The notes beneath the pieces are model-generated. The model was not told where the DNA came from. It ran no database searches and saw nothing but the letters and a program-made list of their open reading frames with translations. From assembly GCA_018697195.1 (NCBI GenBank), contig CM031879.1, positions 25,665,660 through 25,729,659 of the forward strand: a DNA stretch of 64,000 nucleotides. The letters are read 5' to 3'. Origin of the DNA: Certhia americana. Its lineage: Eukaryota; Chordata; Aves; Passeriformes; Certhiidae. This document shows positions 24,904-38,210 of this stretch, piece by piece; the stretch's first letter is position 1; each line of letters begins with the position of its first letter. The position numbers and the translations under genes were made by a program.

Positions 24904-27900
24904 AATAGAGAATATGGAAATAGAATAAAAGCTTGAAAGAAAATGAAAGCTACCATAAAACTGTCTTTTTATTTCTACAACCCCTTGTTGTCTGCCATTT
25001 ATTTACAGTCTTCTGACATAAACTCATTAAAGCTTTACAAAAAAAGAAAAAGACAATTTTCTCTGCACCAAGAGTCAGTGTAATCATTGCAGAAAAGATT
25101 ACTAATGCACTTTTATACCTGTAGGTATTAATTCAGATTGAGACAATAGTTACTTTTTTTGCTTAACTTTGTGTTGTCAGCATGACAATTCTTAAAATAA
25201 ATTAACTATTCCTTTTGGATTTTACTTTTTTTTAATAATCATTAAAAAGTCACTAAGTGAAGTTTTCTATAAGGAAAAAGAAAACAAATAAAGAATTAAC
25301 AAAAAATAGTGAAGAACTAGGATATTAGTAAATGCTGTAAAAAACTTTGGAAATTGTTCAAATTTCCTCTTTTTTTTTTTTTCTTCCAAGCAAGATACTC
25401 ATCATATACATATCAGACATATAAGCATTCTGAGCAAGTCCGTTATTTATCCCATTATATAATTTCATTGTTTACTGACAATCTATTAACAATTCAAATA
25501 TGTTTAATCTGTTACATGCCTAAAAAAAATTTAGAGCCAAAATGAAATCACTTCTGTCTGTGGATCCACAGATCATTTCTGTCAGTAGAGTTATTTCTAC
25601 CATCTTCCATTCATTAGCAGTGAAAACCTAAATAATTTTTAGAGGTTTCTGAACCTTCTTGAGTTGAATGTAATGTAACTTAACTATGACAAGATGCAGC
25701 TCTATAGTACTACATTGATAAGAAACAAAAGAACAGCATTAATACCTGGGGGGCTTCCTAAGGAAAAACTGAATTAATGAAAATGATGGGGTTTTTTCCC
25801 AGAACTACAAAAACTTGAGGCAAATTCACTGCCTAACTTTGACAATGGGAAAAATCAATATAGTACTGGGAAGAACTATCGGCAGAAGGTAGCATCCATG
25901 GTAGCTGGAACTATGGGTGGCATTGCATCATTACAAGCGTCCATACTTGAGAACACAATGCAGTTGTAACAAAGAAATTGATCTAGTAGAAATTGATCTT
26001 CTAGCAATTTTAGGAAGCAGATCAAAGTCTCTATTGCCAGAAAAGACAGTTATGCTAATTCTTCCATTTTTGGGGTGAGTGTTCTAGCCATTGTGGGACA
26101 AGAGTAGTGACCTTTTATTTAGGCCTTTGTGATCAACCCTCTCTTAGACCCTTCCCTGAGCCTTCTCCCACTCCTGTCCATAGCCCAAGAAGCCATTTCA
26201 ACTCAGTTTGTGGCCATCAGTCCCCACTTGCGCAGTGGGCAGCTCCTGCAATTCCCAGAGCTCAGCCCCTAAGGATTGAGCAGAGATCCACCAGCCTTTC
26301 CTGTAACCTGTTACACCCTGCATGTATTTCAGACAGCTGTCTTGCCAGTTTAAGAATTCAAGAGAAAAAGAACTCTTTAGAATCACATGAAATTAATTAA
26401 ATCTTAGCTTGCCAGGTTTTCTGAAAAACTGTGAGAGAAATTATTTTATCAGTCTTTACTTAGGCTTCAACAATTAAAATAAATATATTTTAAGCGAATA
26501 TATGGACATGCCAGTTGAAAAGTAGAGAGTTCAAAAAGTAAGGACATCTAGTTTAACAATAATGAGATTAGTTTAACTCATGCAGATATAGACTACATCA
26601 TTCAGAGATATATCACCATAACTAAAGAAATAACAATGCTGTAGGTACCATTCATAATTTTCTAAGGTAAATAATTCCTTTCCTATCAAGAAATGGGAAT
26701 GAGTGGGATAAAGTCACATTCCCTAGTTTCATGGTTCTTGACACTAGTTTTATACTCCAATTATTTTTAGTTTTATTCTTGAAATCTTCCTGCTGTCATT
26801 TAGCATTACTTTGGAAAAGCTTGAAGTATGTCAATAAAGATCAACTGTTAATGAAGGATTTTTATTTGTGTTATATTTGTTTCATATTATGCAATCCAGG
26901 AAAAATAACATTGAATTTTTAGAGGAAAGAAATAACACAGAAATTAATACAAACAGAGAAGGAAAAACTAAGTCTTAGTGTGTCAGAGTTTGCTAATTAA
27001 TCTTGGAAAATATCTCACTACAATGTTTTAAACCGACATGAATCGACATGGACATGAAAATATTCGTGTTTTTGGAAAAATTTATTCTTTTTGGGTTTCA
27101 CAGAGTGTCAGGAACTATGAAATTATGTTTTCCACTAACTTGCAGCACATAAAAAGTACTACACAGTAAAATTTCAATTACTTTGTTGCATAACTTGGTA
27201 AAGTTAAATGAGGCAAGGGCAGAACTCTGACAGACCTTTATATCTCTGTCTTTATATTGTAGCAGCTGAAAGCTAATAATGAGTGTTAAATAGGCAATAC
27301 CATGTGTAGAGTTGACAGCTGACAGGTCAATCATCAAATTCCTGGATCTGTTTCTTCTACTAGAAATGCTTTTTGTTAATGAATAACAGGACTAAGAATA
27401 GGCAACTGCCTGCCTGTTCAAATTATTTTGAGCACAAAATTAATAAAGGATAAAACAGACACTGGTGCTTTCTGTGTTTGGGAGGTCAGCTCTCAATCTG
27501 ATGATTAAATGCCTGCAATTCAAGTATACTTTTCCAAATACCTATTTATAATAAGGTATTTTTATACCTTTTACCCTTTTTGCATACATCACGTAGATGT
27601 CACATGCATATTTGTGAATGAACATGCATAACGACATAGTGCCCTTCTCTGTCCTAAGAAGCACAGCTGAAAAAGCTGTACTGCCCCAGTTAGGTGATCT
27701 GGACATAACACAAGACCTTCATAAAGTTTCTGACATTGAAATGCCTACCTATTGTCATCAACTAAAGAGCACATGAGGAACTACGTGCATGCCTTGGGAT
27801 GGGATGAACTCAAAACCTCTCAATTATTAAGCAGAAGGTGAGTTAAATAGCTGCTCTCTTGTGGTCTAGTCTGGTAAATGGCTTTCTTTAGACTTGAATC

Positions 27901-30900
27901 TGATGTGCTAAATTCACAGTAAGTTTTCTTGGGGGCTCTGAAAAGCTAAAAATAGTTAGACATGGAATTGTCATCAGGTTAACGGGCGCTAATTCTTTGG
28001 GAATACCATAATGGTGTGCACTATTGACAGCTGTATAGTGTAATGAGCAAGAGGTCTTAAGTGATCTTTGAAGCCTATGAGTGTGAATCAAATTAGAAAA
28101 AGACAGCATCAGATGAAAAATAGAACAGCCATCATCAGGTGAAGGTGAAAAACATCATGGAAATTTCCATGGAAAAAAATCCAGTGAAAATGGCTGGAGT
28201 ATGGACAGCTAGACTGAGATAAGGTTGTCCTGATTATACTGTCAGAGAAAATGCTTAGACTAGAAAAATCAAACAAATAAATTTTTTGATTTATTTTTTA
28301 AGAACTCTGCCCTAGCACATTTTGGGGAATATCTGGTAAAAGAAAAAATACCAATGAATCAAGTACCGAAAATCACTGAAAAGGAAGGCTTAAGTGTGTT
28401 TGAATAACAGATCAGTTGGTTGTCTCGGGAACATCCTAAGTTTACTCAGAATTTCCAGTGTAATAGATTACAACAGCAAATCAAGGAGCACAGAAGAAAA
28501 TTTACCTGGCACAGAAACAAATTTTTATTACAACAGAGTTATTTGTTATGAAAAACAGCCCTCTCTACTGACAGTATGAAGTTACAGTCCCTCCTAAATC
28601 CTAGAAGAAAATACCTGTTTGGTATTACATTATCACCATTCTTTCTGATATTACTCTTTGTTTTTTATTTATCATGACACCCATGGACCTTCCTCATAAT
28701 CAGGTCTTGCAGAGAGCACTACACAAGCACAAAACATCAAAAACTAATGTTCCATAGAACTAGCAGGTTTTCTAACTCATCTAAATGGAAATAGAGAAGC
28801 TCTTATCCTCTTTGCACAGTAAGACAGGACATGAAAAGGTGGCTCCGCTTTTTTTGCTGTGCCATAATCTTCTATCCAAAACTGCCGAGCAGTTTTTGCT
28901 TTCTAGTCAAACTCCAGTTCATTTCACTTGCTGCAGTCCTGATTCATGTCTTCCACACCAGTCACGTCACAATCCTATTAATATAAAACATTAATGAACT
29001 GTAGCAAGCATGGATTACATTTCCATTGAGCCTTTAATTTCTCCATATCTATTACAAAAATACTTACCATCTTCACACAACATGCCTATTTTCTTTGCAA
29101 AAAAACATATATCCAGTAGCTAGCATCTTCCTGTATTTTTCAGGTACCAGTGTTATTTTCACCCAGAAGCAATCCCTGGATGGCAGTGAAGTGACAAAGC
29201 ACTTGGTCACACTCACTGACTGCCACATCTGGGACCTGCAGCTTCTAGGGGCATATTTCAAAGCCAGAAATAACTGTTTTCTAGCATTTGATGTCTTTGA
29301 CAGAGTATTCACAAAGTGTCTGGCTAACTAATCTGATTTGTTGTAACAAGCCACTGATTGTTGATAAATAGAAGCTTGGGCATTTGTGTATTTGTGTCCC
29401 CCATGTCCATGTAGGCGTGTGAGAGCTTGAATCCAGCAGTTTTGATCTGCCCTATATCTCCTCCACCCTTTCTATGATATCTCCTCCTCCCCTCCTTGAC
29501 TTTCATATGTCTCCTTTCTACTCATAATATTCATACAATGAAATCCACTAAGGATATTTTGCTGAATTAAAATTCACTTCTCATTAATGTGAATAAAGCT
29601 TAAACGAATCATTTATCCTGCAGTATTTACTGACTTACAGATAATAATCTTGCATTACAACTAATAGGTAAAGGTCAGCTTGCATGATTTACTGTTAATT
29701 TGTTTTCATTTAAACTAATTTACTTAGAATTTGTACAGCATTGGTTCCCTAAGGGAATGCAGCAAAAACTATGACCTGATGACAAGTAGAACCATTACAT
29801 TATAACAGAATTATTAATAAAAGAGTCCTTTTATAATTTGTTAAAAATCTTGGGAGATATTAGCAACTTATTTATGTAAGATATGGAAAGTACATCTGTA
29901 ATATAATTGCATATAAATTAAAAATTTGCCTAGGGAGACTGTACAGTGGTCATAGTTTTAAAATGATTGGCAGATACATTAACATTGAATGCCCCAGGAG
30001 CAAGATAATGAATTCTGGGTTTTGCTTTTCTTTCTGATTTCCAAGGAGAATATTAGTGTGTTCTTTTGTTTGTTATACTTGACATTGTCATAACTAGTTG
30101 ACTTAAAAAAATGAATTAACTTACAAGGCTGGTCATGTTAATAGAAAATTAGGTTATTTTGACTTTCATTTAGCTTAGGAGACAGAGCTAGAGAAAAGAA
30201 TGAATAACAGTCTCAAAAAGCATAAAAAAATCTGTTTCAAGCAGATGCAAATAAGATATTTTAAGTGTCATTGAATCTTTTATTAGGATATAGCTTCTTC
30301 ACTTGAAGACAGAAAACCCAAAGATATTCTTTATTATGCTTTTAAAATTAGATACCCTAGTTCTTTGGTTTATTTACTGAGACATGGGAAGTAATGCATT
30401 AATTAAAAAATCTTACCAGCTGTAGATCTGACCTAGGTGATCTGACTTAGATCAGGCTGTAACCACCTGAAGTCTATAATTGCTTTATATACTTGTGTGT
30501 CACTGTAGCATGGGAACTCCAGATGGCTAAATATAGCCAGAAGTGGTAGCTCAAAACACTGTTTTATTTCCCATTAACAACAGACACTGAAATGTTTGCA
30601 CTCTTCTCACTCATCAGACTACATAGACATTTTCTTCACTTTGTTAAAGTATTTTTTCTTTGTTAAAAGTCTCATATTTGGACATATTCTTAGATGTCAC
30701 ATCATACAACACTGACAGCTTATGCTCATCTCTAGTTAAAAATATAGCTACTGATTAACACTTTCTTAGTAATACACAACAGGATTCACTGCAATGTAGT
30801 GGGAAGAGCAGAAAAAGAACATTTAGAAGACCTGACATGTAATTTCTTGGAACTGGCACACAGTGAATGTGCCCTTAATACCTTTGCAAACATGATATAT

Positions 30901-31655
30901 CTGCTATCCTATTTTATCACATGCTTATAGAAACCAGCTTAAATTTTATTTCAAAAGCTCTCCTCCAAATTGTACTGTAGAAAATGAGAAACCTTATTAG
31001 TCTCTAATTGCTCATTCGTCCATTTTGTCATATAAACTCATTAGTGAGAGATCCTAAATTTTATTCTAAAAGATTATAATACCCAAAGTAATCTACCAAC
31101 TATTTGAATAATATTGTAATGTCTAAATATTGGGAAGATTCCATAAAAGATGGCTTATTTAGTAAACAGATAATTAAACATTAGTGGCCAAGAAACCTGG
31201 ATGGATGTGTACCTATTTTTGCCTAATAATGCAAATGGATTTTATGAACATAATTGTATTAAATATAAATAATTTCTTATGGATTTAATTTGTGGAGTAA
31301 ACTAGCAAAACTTCTCAGATGCAAGAGAGTTCTTAGCATATTTCAAGTTTTCTCTCTCCTTTGCAATATATGCCAGGAAGTGTAATGTCTTTACTTCAAT
31401 CTCTAGAGACATGATTTTTTTTTTTTAATGTTATTTTAAACAAAAATATCGATGTGAGTGCTTTCCCCAGTCCAGTATTCCATACCTGGAAAGACTTGTG
31501 GGAATACCTACATGACCTGAGGTCTGGTGGGACTTTACTTCAGGTTATTAGCATAACCTGAGAGCATGCAATTGTCCAGAAGTCTTCACCATTTAACTTA
31601 ATTTGCTAGCTTCAAATTTTAACAACGTTCAACAAACAATTTTGCGCTGCATTAT
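24904..31655. other. AT-rich non-coding stretch, no gene seen
   Basis: A poly-T run lies at about 25370-25383. A slightly GC-richer patch at 26110-26350 has frames open on both strands (97 and 62 codons) but no domain or repeat that I can name. Frames at 27098-27337, 27888-28109, 28785-28994 and 29095-29331 likewise show no motif. The rest is featureless intronic or intergenic sequence. Confidence 0.5.
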
Positions 31656-31794
31656 TGTTATCATTTGACCCCAGCCATCAACTTAGTACCCTGAAAATGC
31701 TCCCTCACTCTGTGACCTGCCCTCAGGGGGGAGGAGAATTGGAAACAAAAGGTAAAATTCATGGCTTGAGATAAAAACAGTTTAATAATTGAAA

Positions 31795-31817
31795 ATGATG
31801 ATGATGATGATGATGAT
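31795..31817. repeat. (ATG)n microsatellite within the LTR
   Basis: About seven and a half tandem ATG units. It lies in the downstream part of the minus-strand LTR, where related avian LTRs often carry trinucleotide expansions. It is likely length-variable. Confidence 0.95.
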
Positions 31818-31826
31818 AGTATTTCT

Positions 31827-31852
31827 ATTATTATTAATAATAATAATAATTA
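31827..31852. repeat. (ATT/AAT)n microsatellite within the LTR
   Basis: Two ATT-type units run into a longer AAT tract with a switch of strand sense at about 31835, giving a short palindromic AT-rich stretch. It lies ten bases after the ATG repeat in the same LTR. Confidence 0.92.
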
Positions 31853-33139
31853 TAAATGAAAAGAGAGAGAAGAAGACACCAGCCTATCCCCCAGCAGTAA
31901 TCAGCAGCCTCCAGTAAACTGCTTTGTTTATATGTTGAACATGACATTCTGTGTATTAAATATCCCTTTGGCCACTTTGAGTCAGCTATCCTGACCATGC
32001 TCCCTCCTGGCTTCTTGTGCACCTCTCCACTGGCAGAGCTTGGGAACTGGAAAGATCTAAGGGTAAGCACTACTCAGCAACAACTAAAGCATCAGCCTGT
32101 TATTAATACTATTCTTATATTAAATCCAAATCATAGCGCTGTACCTGGTGCTAGGATGAAAATACCACTATCCAAGACAAGGCCAGGACAATTACCTACT
32201 CTCTGTTTAATTCAATATCTCATGTCCTTTGAGGAAGAATATAAAATGCTCAGAGACAAATCCTTACCCATCTGCACCCAAATCAGTAGAGCACTCTGGA
32301 AAAATAAGTCTCCATGAATTTTTGTCTTAGTCCAATTTATATTTAATTTGACATCTGAAATAGATATGGTATTAGGTGATATGACTCTGGAAAGCCTCAA
32401 TATAATTATAAGCTTTTAATATCCTTATAATCTTTTCCATCTCATGTCTCCCAATTTCAGCCTGAACAATGAATTCCACAGGCTTAATATATTTACTAGA
32501 AAAATCTGTATCTTAATTTTATGTTATTAAGTATACAGAAATTTCTACTTTATTATTTTTAATGCCCTTAAGGACTGAATTTTCCAGAGAGAGAACATTT
32601 TGGGCAAACAGGAGATGGCAAACAGTAAAACTATACAAATAGGTTTTTTATGGAACTACACTAATTTTCTGTCAACTCAACACAGCTATCTAAAACAGGC
32701 AGTTCTATGGCTACAGGAAAGACCTACAACAGATAGTATTTATGCTGTGAATAAATCAGTACTGTAATTATTGCTTCCTTCGCTATCTTTCAGATAATTC
32801 TGGTTTGATTTTTATAATTTAAATAGTATTCATATTTAATCAACAAGAAAGTTTCAATTTCTCTGAAATCATTTAAAATTAGAGGCCATATAAGAAAATT
32901 CATTTTATAGAATGTGTTTAGAGGTCACATGCTCTCTTTTATTATTTTGGGTATAAAGCTATGGCAATTTGTTTATGTTGCACTTTTCAAATCTATCACT
33001 GAAGAGTAAATCTTGCTATCAAAGCAAAAAGAGGGATGGGGCAAAAGCTTTCAAAAGAGTAAAACCAAAATGTCAGGTTTCTGTCATGATTTTGTGGATG
33101 GATACCTTTAACAATCTGTATGTCTCCATTGAGAAGCAC

Positions 33140-33153
33140 TTTTTTTTTTTTTT
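33140..33153. repeat. Poly-T tract (14 T)
   Basis: A homopolymer run followed by a C/T-rich stretch, with no attached retroposed body recognised. Confidence 0.85.
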
Positions 33154-36100
33154 CCTTTCCTTGGATTTGGGCATAGATCACCAGTTTTCATGAATAAAAC
33201 TGTATCTTAGAAAGTTTAGTTATCTAATTCTGAAATAAATTAAATAAAATGACAACATACTTCTAGTGAACTAACTCTAAAGAAGTCAGGCTGGTTCAGT
33301 AAATTGCAGTACATCCCCAGTGACTCCTGTATTGACACAAAAAGCAGTGCAAGGAGAGAATTAAACACCCAACTGGATAACATTTCCAAATGAAACGCAT
33401 ATTTCAGTTAGTGAAAACTAAAAGTGTCTATCTATGCAATGCTCTTTCATTGTTAAATTAGAGATTCACAAAAGTATTTTGTACCTCTGTAGGTAGTAGT
33501 AACAGGCTTCAGTAAAAACATTACATTAAAAACTTTCTGTGTTTTTTTTAAAAGTTATATAAAAGTAAAATTTTAGGAGTAATGTTTAGAAATGTACTAT
33601 CACTAGTTGTTATATTTAGGTAAGAGGGTACTGAAAAACCTATATCCTTTAGCACACACCAATATCAAGAATCCTCCCCTAATCTGTCACTTCATGAGGA
33701 AGGTTGAAGGCTAATTCAGGACTCTGAACAGTTCGATTTGAATTGGAGATGGCATTTAAGACCTTCTGAATTGTTTGTTGTCTCATACACAGTATTATTA
33801 CTGTATTTTCCTGAAGCAAGGAGCTTATGTGTGAGTTCTGAAAAACTGAGTTGCCTTCCTGAGTGATACTGAAGATGAAACAGTGAAGATATGGCCACAG
33901 TGAAGGGTGAGCAGCAGCTCTGCAGAGACAGAATAGGGCAACAATGCCACTCGACAGAGGGACAGACCTCTCACCAAAATAAAAAGGATTGATGCACTTC
34001 TTTGCTCAGAATTATTTACATTGAAATATTTACTCTTCTGGATATTCACTAAAGATTACTTTGTCTAATTGTGCAGCAAACAGCCTAAAAAATATAAAGG
34101 ATTTTACACAGTCAATTAATGGATTTTCAAGAATATGATTTTATTTTCTGTGACAAGTAATGGAGTCATCTTGAATTATTTTGAAATTAAAAATGAAAAA
34201 ATATCTGTAAGCATCAGGTAAAATAAAACCAAAGTTAAGACTGCACAAAATTTGTCCTGAAAGCTGAGAAATACATTGATACTATTGAATTGTGTTTGAA
34301 AGATGACCCAAGAGTTAGGAACACATACCAGCATTGAAAAAGTACCCTGGAATAACTGTTTAGAACTTTATTACAGCATTTTTACAGGACTCATAAATGC
34401 CTTTCCAAATACCTTACACCATATGTTTGGTTCATATTGCCTATAAAGCTCAAGTAATTTATAAGTCTGCCACTTCTCCGTAAATTGATGTTATGAGTGG
34501 CTTAAATTTGTCTGATGCTGTGGGAAAAAGCCATTGAATTTTATGTTCTCTATTTTCTGGATGAGCACATCTGCCAAAATAGGTTGCTCCAATGAGTTAA
34601 TAGAGCTTAATGCAGTTTATAGGTTGCCATTGAACACTTCTAATTTTGAGATGGGCTTCACTCAAAAATCAAGGCTACTGAAGAGGAAATGGTTTAAGTA
34701 ATTTGAATACTCCTGCAACCTTCAACATTCTCTGATAAGAATTTCTAAGGTAGTCTATTACAGGAGAAAAATTGAATACATCCAAATGTGTACAATAAAT
34801 ACTGGGAAAAAATATGTAATTCCACTGAAATCAGGGAGCTCCTGGGCTGTGTACTCCTCACTGATGCCCAATTAACCAATCACAAAAAGAGTGCAACACC
34901 AGAAGCTGAGCAAAACCAGTTCAGAAGTAACAGAGAATGAAGAACAAGTATGCAAGTGCAAAATATCACATATAGTGAGTGACTGTGGATGTGCATTTTG
35001 AGGTACTGTGCACTTGCAGGTCAGTAAGTAAAGCATGACAGTAAATGTAATGCAAGGCAGATCCTGGAGGGGTTAGAAAGAAACCATCAACACAACATCA
35101 TCTTCATCCCCATGTCCATGAAGAACCTGGGATGCCAAAGATTGTCATAGCCCTCCCTCACAACCTGAAACTATTGATCTAAGCTGCCAGACAGTCAGTG
35201 AAGGGTGTCAGTAATAGCAGGATGAATTCTAGAAATTTTGATTAGATTTATCAACTTGCCAGTATAAAACGTAAGTGCTAATATAGTGATAACGTGTCTA
35301 AAAATAATTATTTGATTAGATTATTAAGGAGTAGACCAAAACTAAACTCCTCCTTTGCATTCACAGTCTGCTCCTTTGGACCATAACAAGAGTCTGACTG
35401 GAAGGAATTCAGGCAACCCATTGCATAACTTGGATTCAGTAAATTCGCAATGTACTATTATAACACTTAGAATTAGAGATAGCTCACAATAATAGTCATT
35501 TTGTGTGTGTGCACAAAATAACTATTATTTTGTATGCCCAGAGAGCCACAGAGCACCACCTGGAAGCTAGGCAAGTGAGAGAGGTGCCTTGCATTTCCAA
35601 TACACCCCCCACTTGAGGCAGAGTGGCAGAGCCCTGGCCATGCTTCATTACTTGGCCTGGGAGCCAGGACTCAGTCCCTGGATGAGTGTAGGGAGAATGT
35701 ACACTAAGGCATGGTGATGGTATTCAAAACCTGCCTGTTTTCAGATTCAGATCTTTGTGAATGAATCCACTTTCTCCTTGTCCTGTCTTCTGACTATTCC
35801 AATTTTAAGTTAATCTGAAAATAGCCTGTACTGCAATATCCTTAGCACTGAGAGATTTTGGTAGGGATTGAAACCTCTGAACACTAGTGACAGATAAACA
35901 AATAATGACAATGGAAAATGACACTCATGAAGTGAAATAAAGCAGGTAACATTGGAAATACCACAGCCAGCTATAAAAATACAAAAAATTGTGATTCAAA
36001 TCTATCTTCAACACAGTCCTTTCATGGGAAATCATTAAACTTATAAGGAACAGGTATGGAATATGGGAAAAAAAACCAAAAAACCAACCCAGAAATAAAA

Positions 36101-36914
36101 ATCAGACTCCTGTGTTGTGATTCAGCTTCTCAGTATCTTTTTGGGTTTTGTCATAAGAATTCAATAGATTCCTTTTTTTAAAAAAAACGTGACTTCTCCA
36201 AGGCTTTAAAGAGTAAATTCTATAAAACCTGGGGACTTTGTCAGTGTTACGGAATATTTTTTTAATATATTTCCATATATTTTTTTATTTCCCATTTAAG
36301 AAGTGTTGTAAATCTGAAGCTATTCCTTTCTTCCATGTTCATTCTGTATTTTATGCATTTTAATTTTACTAACTGTTTTATGCTATTTCATGTACCTGAA
36401 TAATTTTCTATGCATATAAAGAATTATAGTACGTGGATAATGTAGAGTGACTCACTTTCCATTTAAATGAATTGTCCATTCCTTTGACAAATATGTTATG
36501 CCCATTAATTTATAGATAAAAGTGTAAATTTGCAGTAAGCAACATATTTTTTAAACAACTGCTGTCTATTTTGTTATACAATGAAACTAACAATTTTCAT
36601 CTTCTTTCAGCTTTCCCAGCTTTTTTGGTTTTGACAATTGCTTGAAACACAGAGAATTAGATTGCCATTATAATGCTATTGTAATTGGTCCAACTCCTTC
36701 TCTCTTGTGATGAAAACTTGAAAGGAGGCAATCTTTATAAATTCTTTCATTAATATCTCCATCATCATTGTTTCACAGGGAGCTGGATTTAGCTTGTTCA
36801 AGACACATGAGCTGCAGGCTTTTAATGGAGATCTCCACTATGTACTTACAGAGCTGCACTGCAAAAACCCCCCTTTTACATAATTTTTCTAAGAATTCCT
36901 GGGAGAAGAGAAAG

Positions 36915-36934
36915 TAATAAATAAATAAATAAAA
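36915..36934. repeat. (TAAA)n short microsatellite
   Basis: Four to five AAAT/TAAA units in an otherwise non-repetitive AT-rich context. Confidence 0.9.
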
Positions 36935-37280
36935 GACAATACAATTGATTGATGTAATCCGTATTTAATCAGATATCTGGGATATTTGCAAACATCTGTG
37001 AAGGAAGAAACCCTTCTTAATTAGCTGCTAAAAAGTTAGGAAGAGAAGATATTATCATTGATTAATATTATTTATGCTTAAGGTAGGAGGCCAAAATAGA
37101 GAGATGATAATGGAAGCAGGGAAGACTATGAGGGGAAAAGGGGTAAGGTTGCTAAAGTATACCAAAGATCATCTTATTGTATTGTAGGAAGAAGAAGTAA
37201 GATGAAATAACCAAGAAGTACTCAAGATAATAAAAGTTTTCCAGGAATTGTATAAAAAATATCAATCATATAATAAGATT

Positions 37281-38210
37281 CTAAAGGCAAATAGCCATGA
37301 TGCCTTTTGCTGTCAGAAGGCAAAAACTAGAAGCATCCTTTGACAGCACATCAGTGTTTGGTGCTGAGAGCTGCTTCTTCCAGTAGTTCTGGGGATGGGT
37401 TCCTCTCCTTCTTGGCCACTGAAGCCTATCTGGAGGTACCTGGGGTCTCTGCCAGACTGAGCAGCAAGGGCTGTTTAAAGGTTCAGTTGGTTTTCTGAGA
37501 GCATTTCTCAGACACACACATGAACACACACACACAGAGATGCACAGACACAGAGAAAACAATGGCAGCACCTGCAACACAGTCAGGCACAGAAAGGGTG
37601 CTACATTTAACTGCATCCACATACAGGACTGATAAAACATCAGTACAGACAGCAGCTCCTCCTCTTCATCTGGTCTGGACTGAAGGTCACTAGTGAAGGC
37701 ACTCATGCAATGTTTTCTAGATTCACAAGCACAGTCACGGATCCTCCAAGTATGGCATGGCACTTCTGCCTGTCCACCTTGCCTGCCCAGATGCTGTGTC
37801 TCTTACCTGACCTATGGGTCCCCATCTCACTTGCCAGTACACACACAGACTTTCATAATCACGGATCTCCCCCAAATACCAGCCTGCCCGATACCCTTGC
37901 TAGACCCAGGGCATCCTATCTGTCCCTGGTCCAACTTGAGGTTTTTGAGTCAACCAAACACACACTCAGGCTCACATCAGGTTTGGAGAAGATACAGAAA
38001 CTTACACTACCAGCATCTGGCACGTGGGCTGAGACCCATGGTCTGTCTCCAGCTGCCAGTGCACAGCCCCCCACACACCTTGCTCTACCCCAATTCCTCC
38101 AGCAGATGACTCTGGGAACATATGCCAAACCCAGTGGCTGGGTCAAGACCCTCACCTACTAAAGTCTAAGACCTTGCTGCCTCCAGTTGATGACACCACG
38201 GGCCCAGGGA
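37281..38210. other. GC-rich island with long overlapping frames, possibly ERV-derived
   Basis: This roughly 0.9-kb block is clearly richer in C, CA and CC than its neighbours. It holds the longest continuous frames of the window on both strands: 160 codons at 37281-37763 minus, and 138 and 150 codons in two plus frames at 37693-38162. Frames open on both strands and in overlapping registers point to stop-poor composition rather than to a gene. None has a recognisable domain; the 160-codon frame has a Cys/Val/Leu-rich stretch that merely reflects a cacacaca region at 37512-37550. The text ccagctgccagtgcacagcc, with CA-rich surroundings, is reminiscent of passerine LTR sequences. I cannot place LTR ends, and it may be an unrelated decayed repeat or a degenerate gene. 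Confidence 0.4.

Larger units (their letters stand above)
31656..32190 (-). mobile_element. Solo LTR of an avian endogenous retrovirus (ERVL-like)
   Basis: On the minus strand the element begins at 32190 with tgtcctggccttgtcttgga and contains the stretch ctgagtagtgcttaccctta. It continues with a segment over ggagggagcatggtcagg and a TATA-like atataaa at about 31926-31932 downstream of catgttcaac. It ends at 31656 with a terminal CA. These are the landmarks of a common bird LTR class with TG...CA ends. Flanking pentamers are attat (31651-31655) and attac (32191-32195), a four-of-five match compatible with a 5-bp target duplication. No internal retroviral genes flank it, so it is a solo LTR left by recombination. 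The open frames of 78 and 106 codons inside it are incidental. The class name is from memory; a match to a curated repeat library would settle it. Confidence 0.8.
32191..37280. other. AT-rich non-coding stretch, no gene seen
   Basis: Contains poly-T at 33140-33153 and a (TAAA)n-like run at 36915-36934. A modestly GC-richer patch at 35530-35700 has no identifiable repeat. Frames of 60-74 codons around 33000-34050 lack any motif. Confidence 0.5.

Noticed and set aside
31795..31852. CRISPR-like or regulatory repeat array
   Set aside because: These are plain trinucleotide microsatellites inside an LTR, with no spacers.
37281..37763. 160-codon minus-strand frame as a gene
   Set aside because: It has no domain, plus-strand frames are also open over its right-hand end, and its Cys/Val-rich part mirrors a CA-rich patch. 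It is better explained by composition or a repeat.
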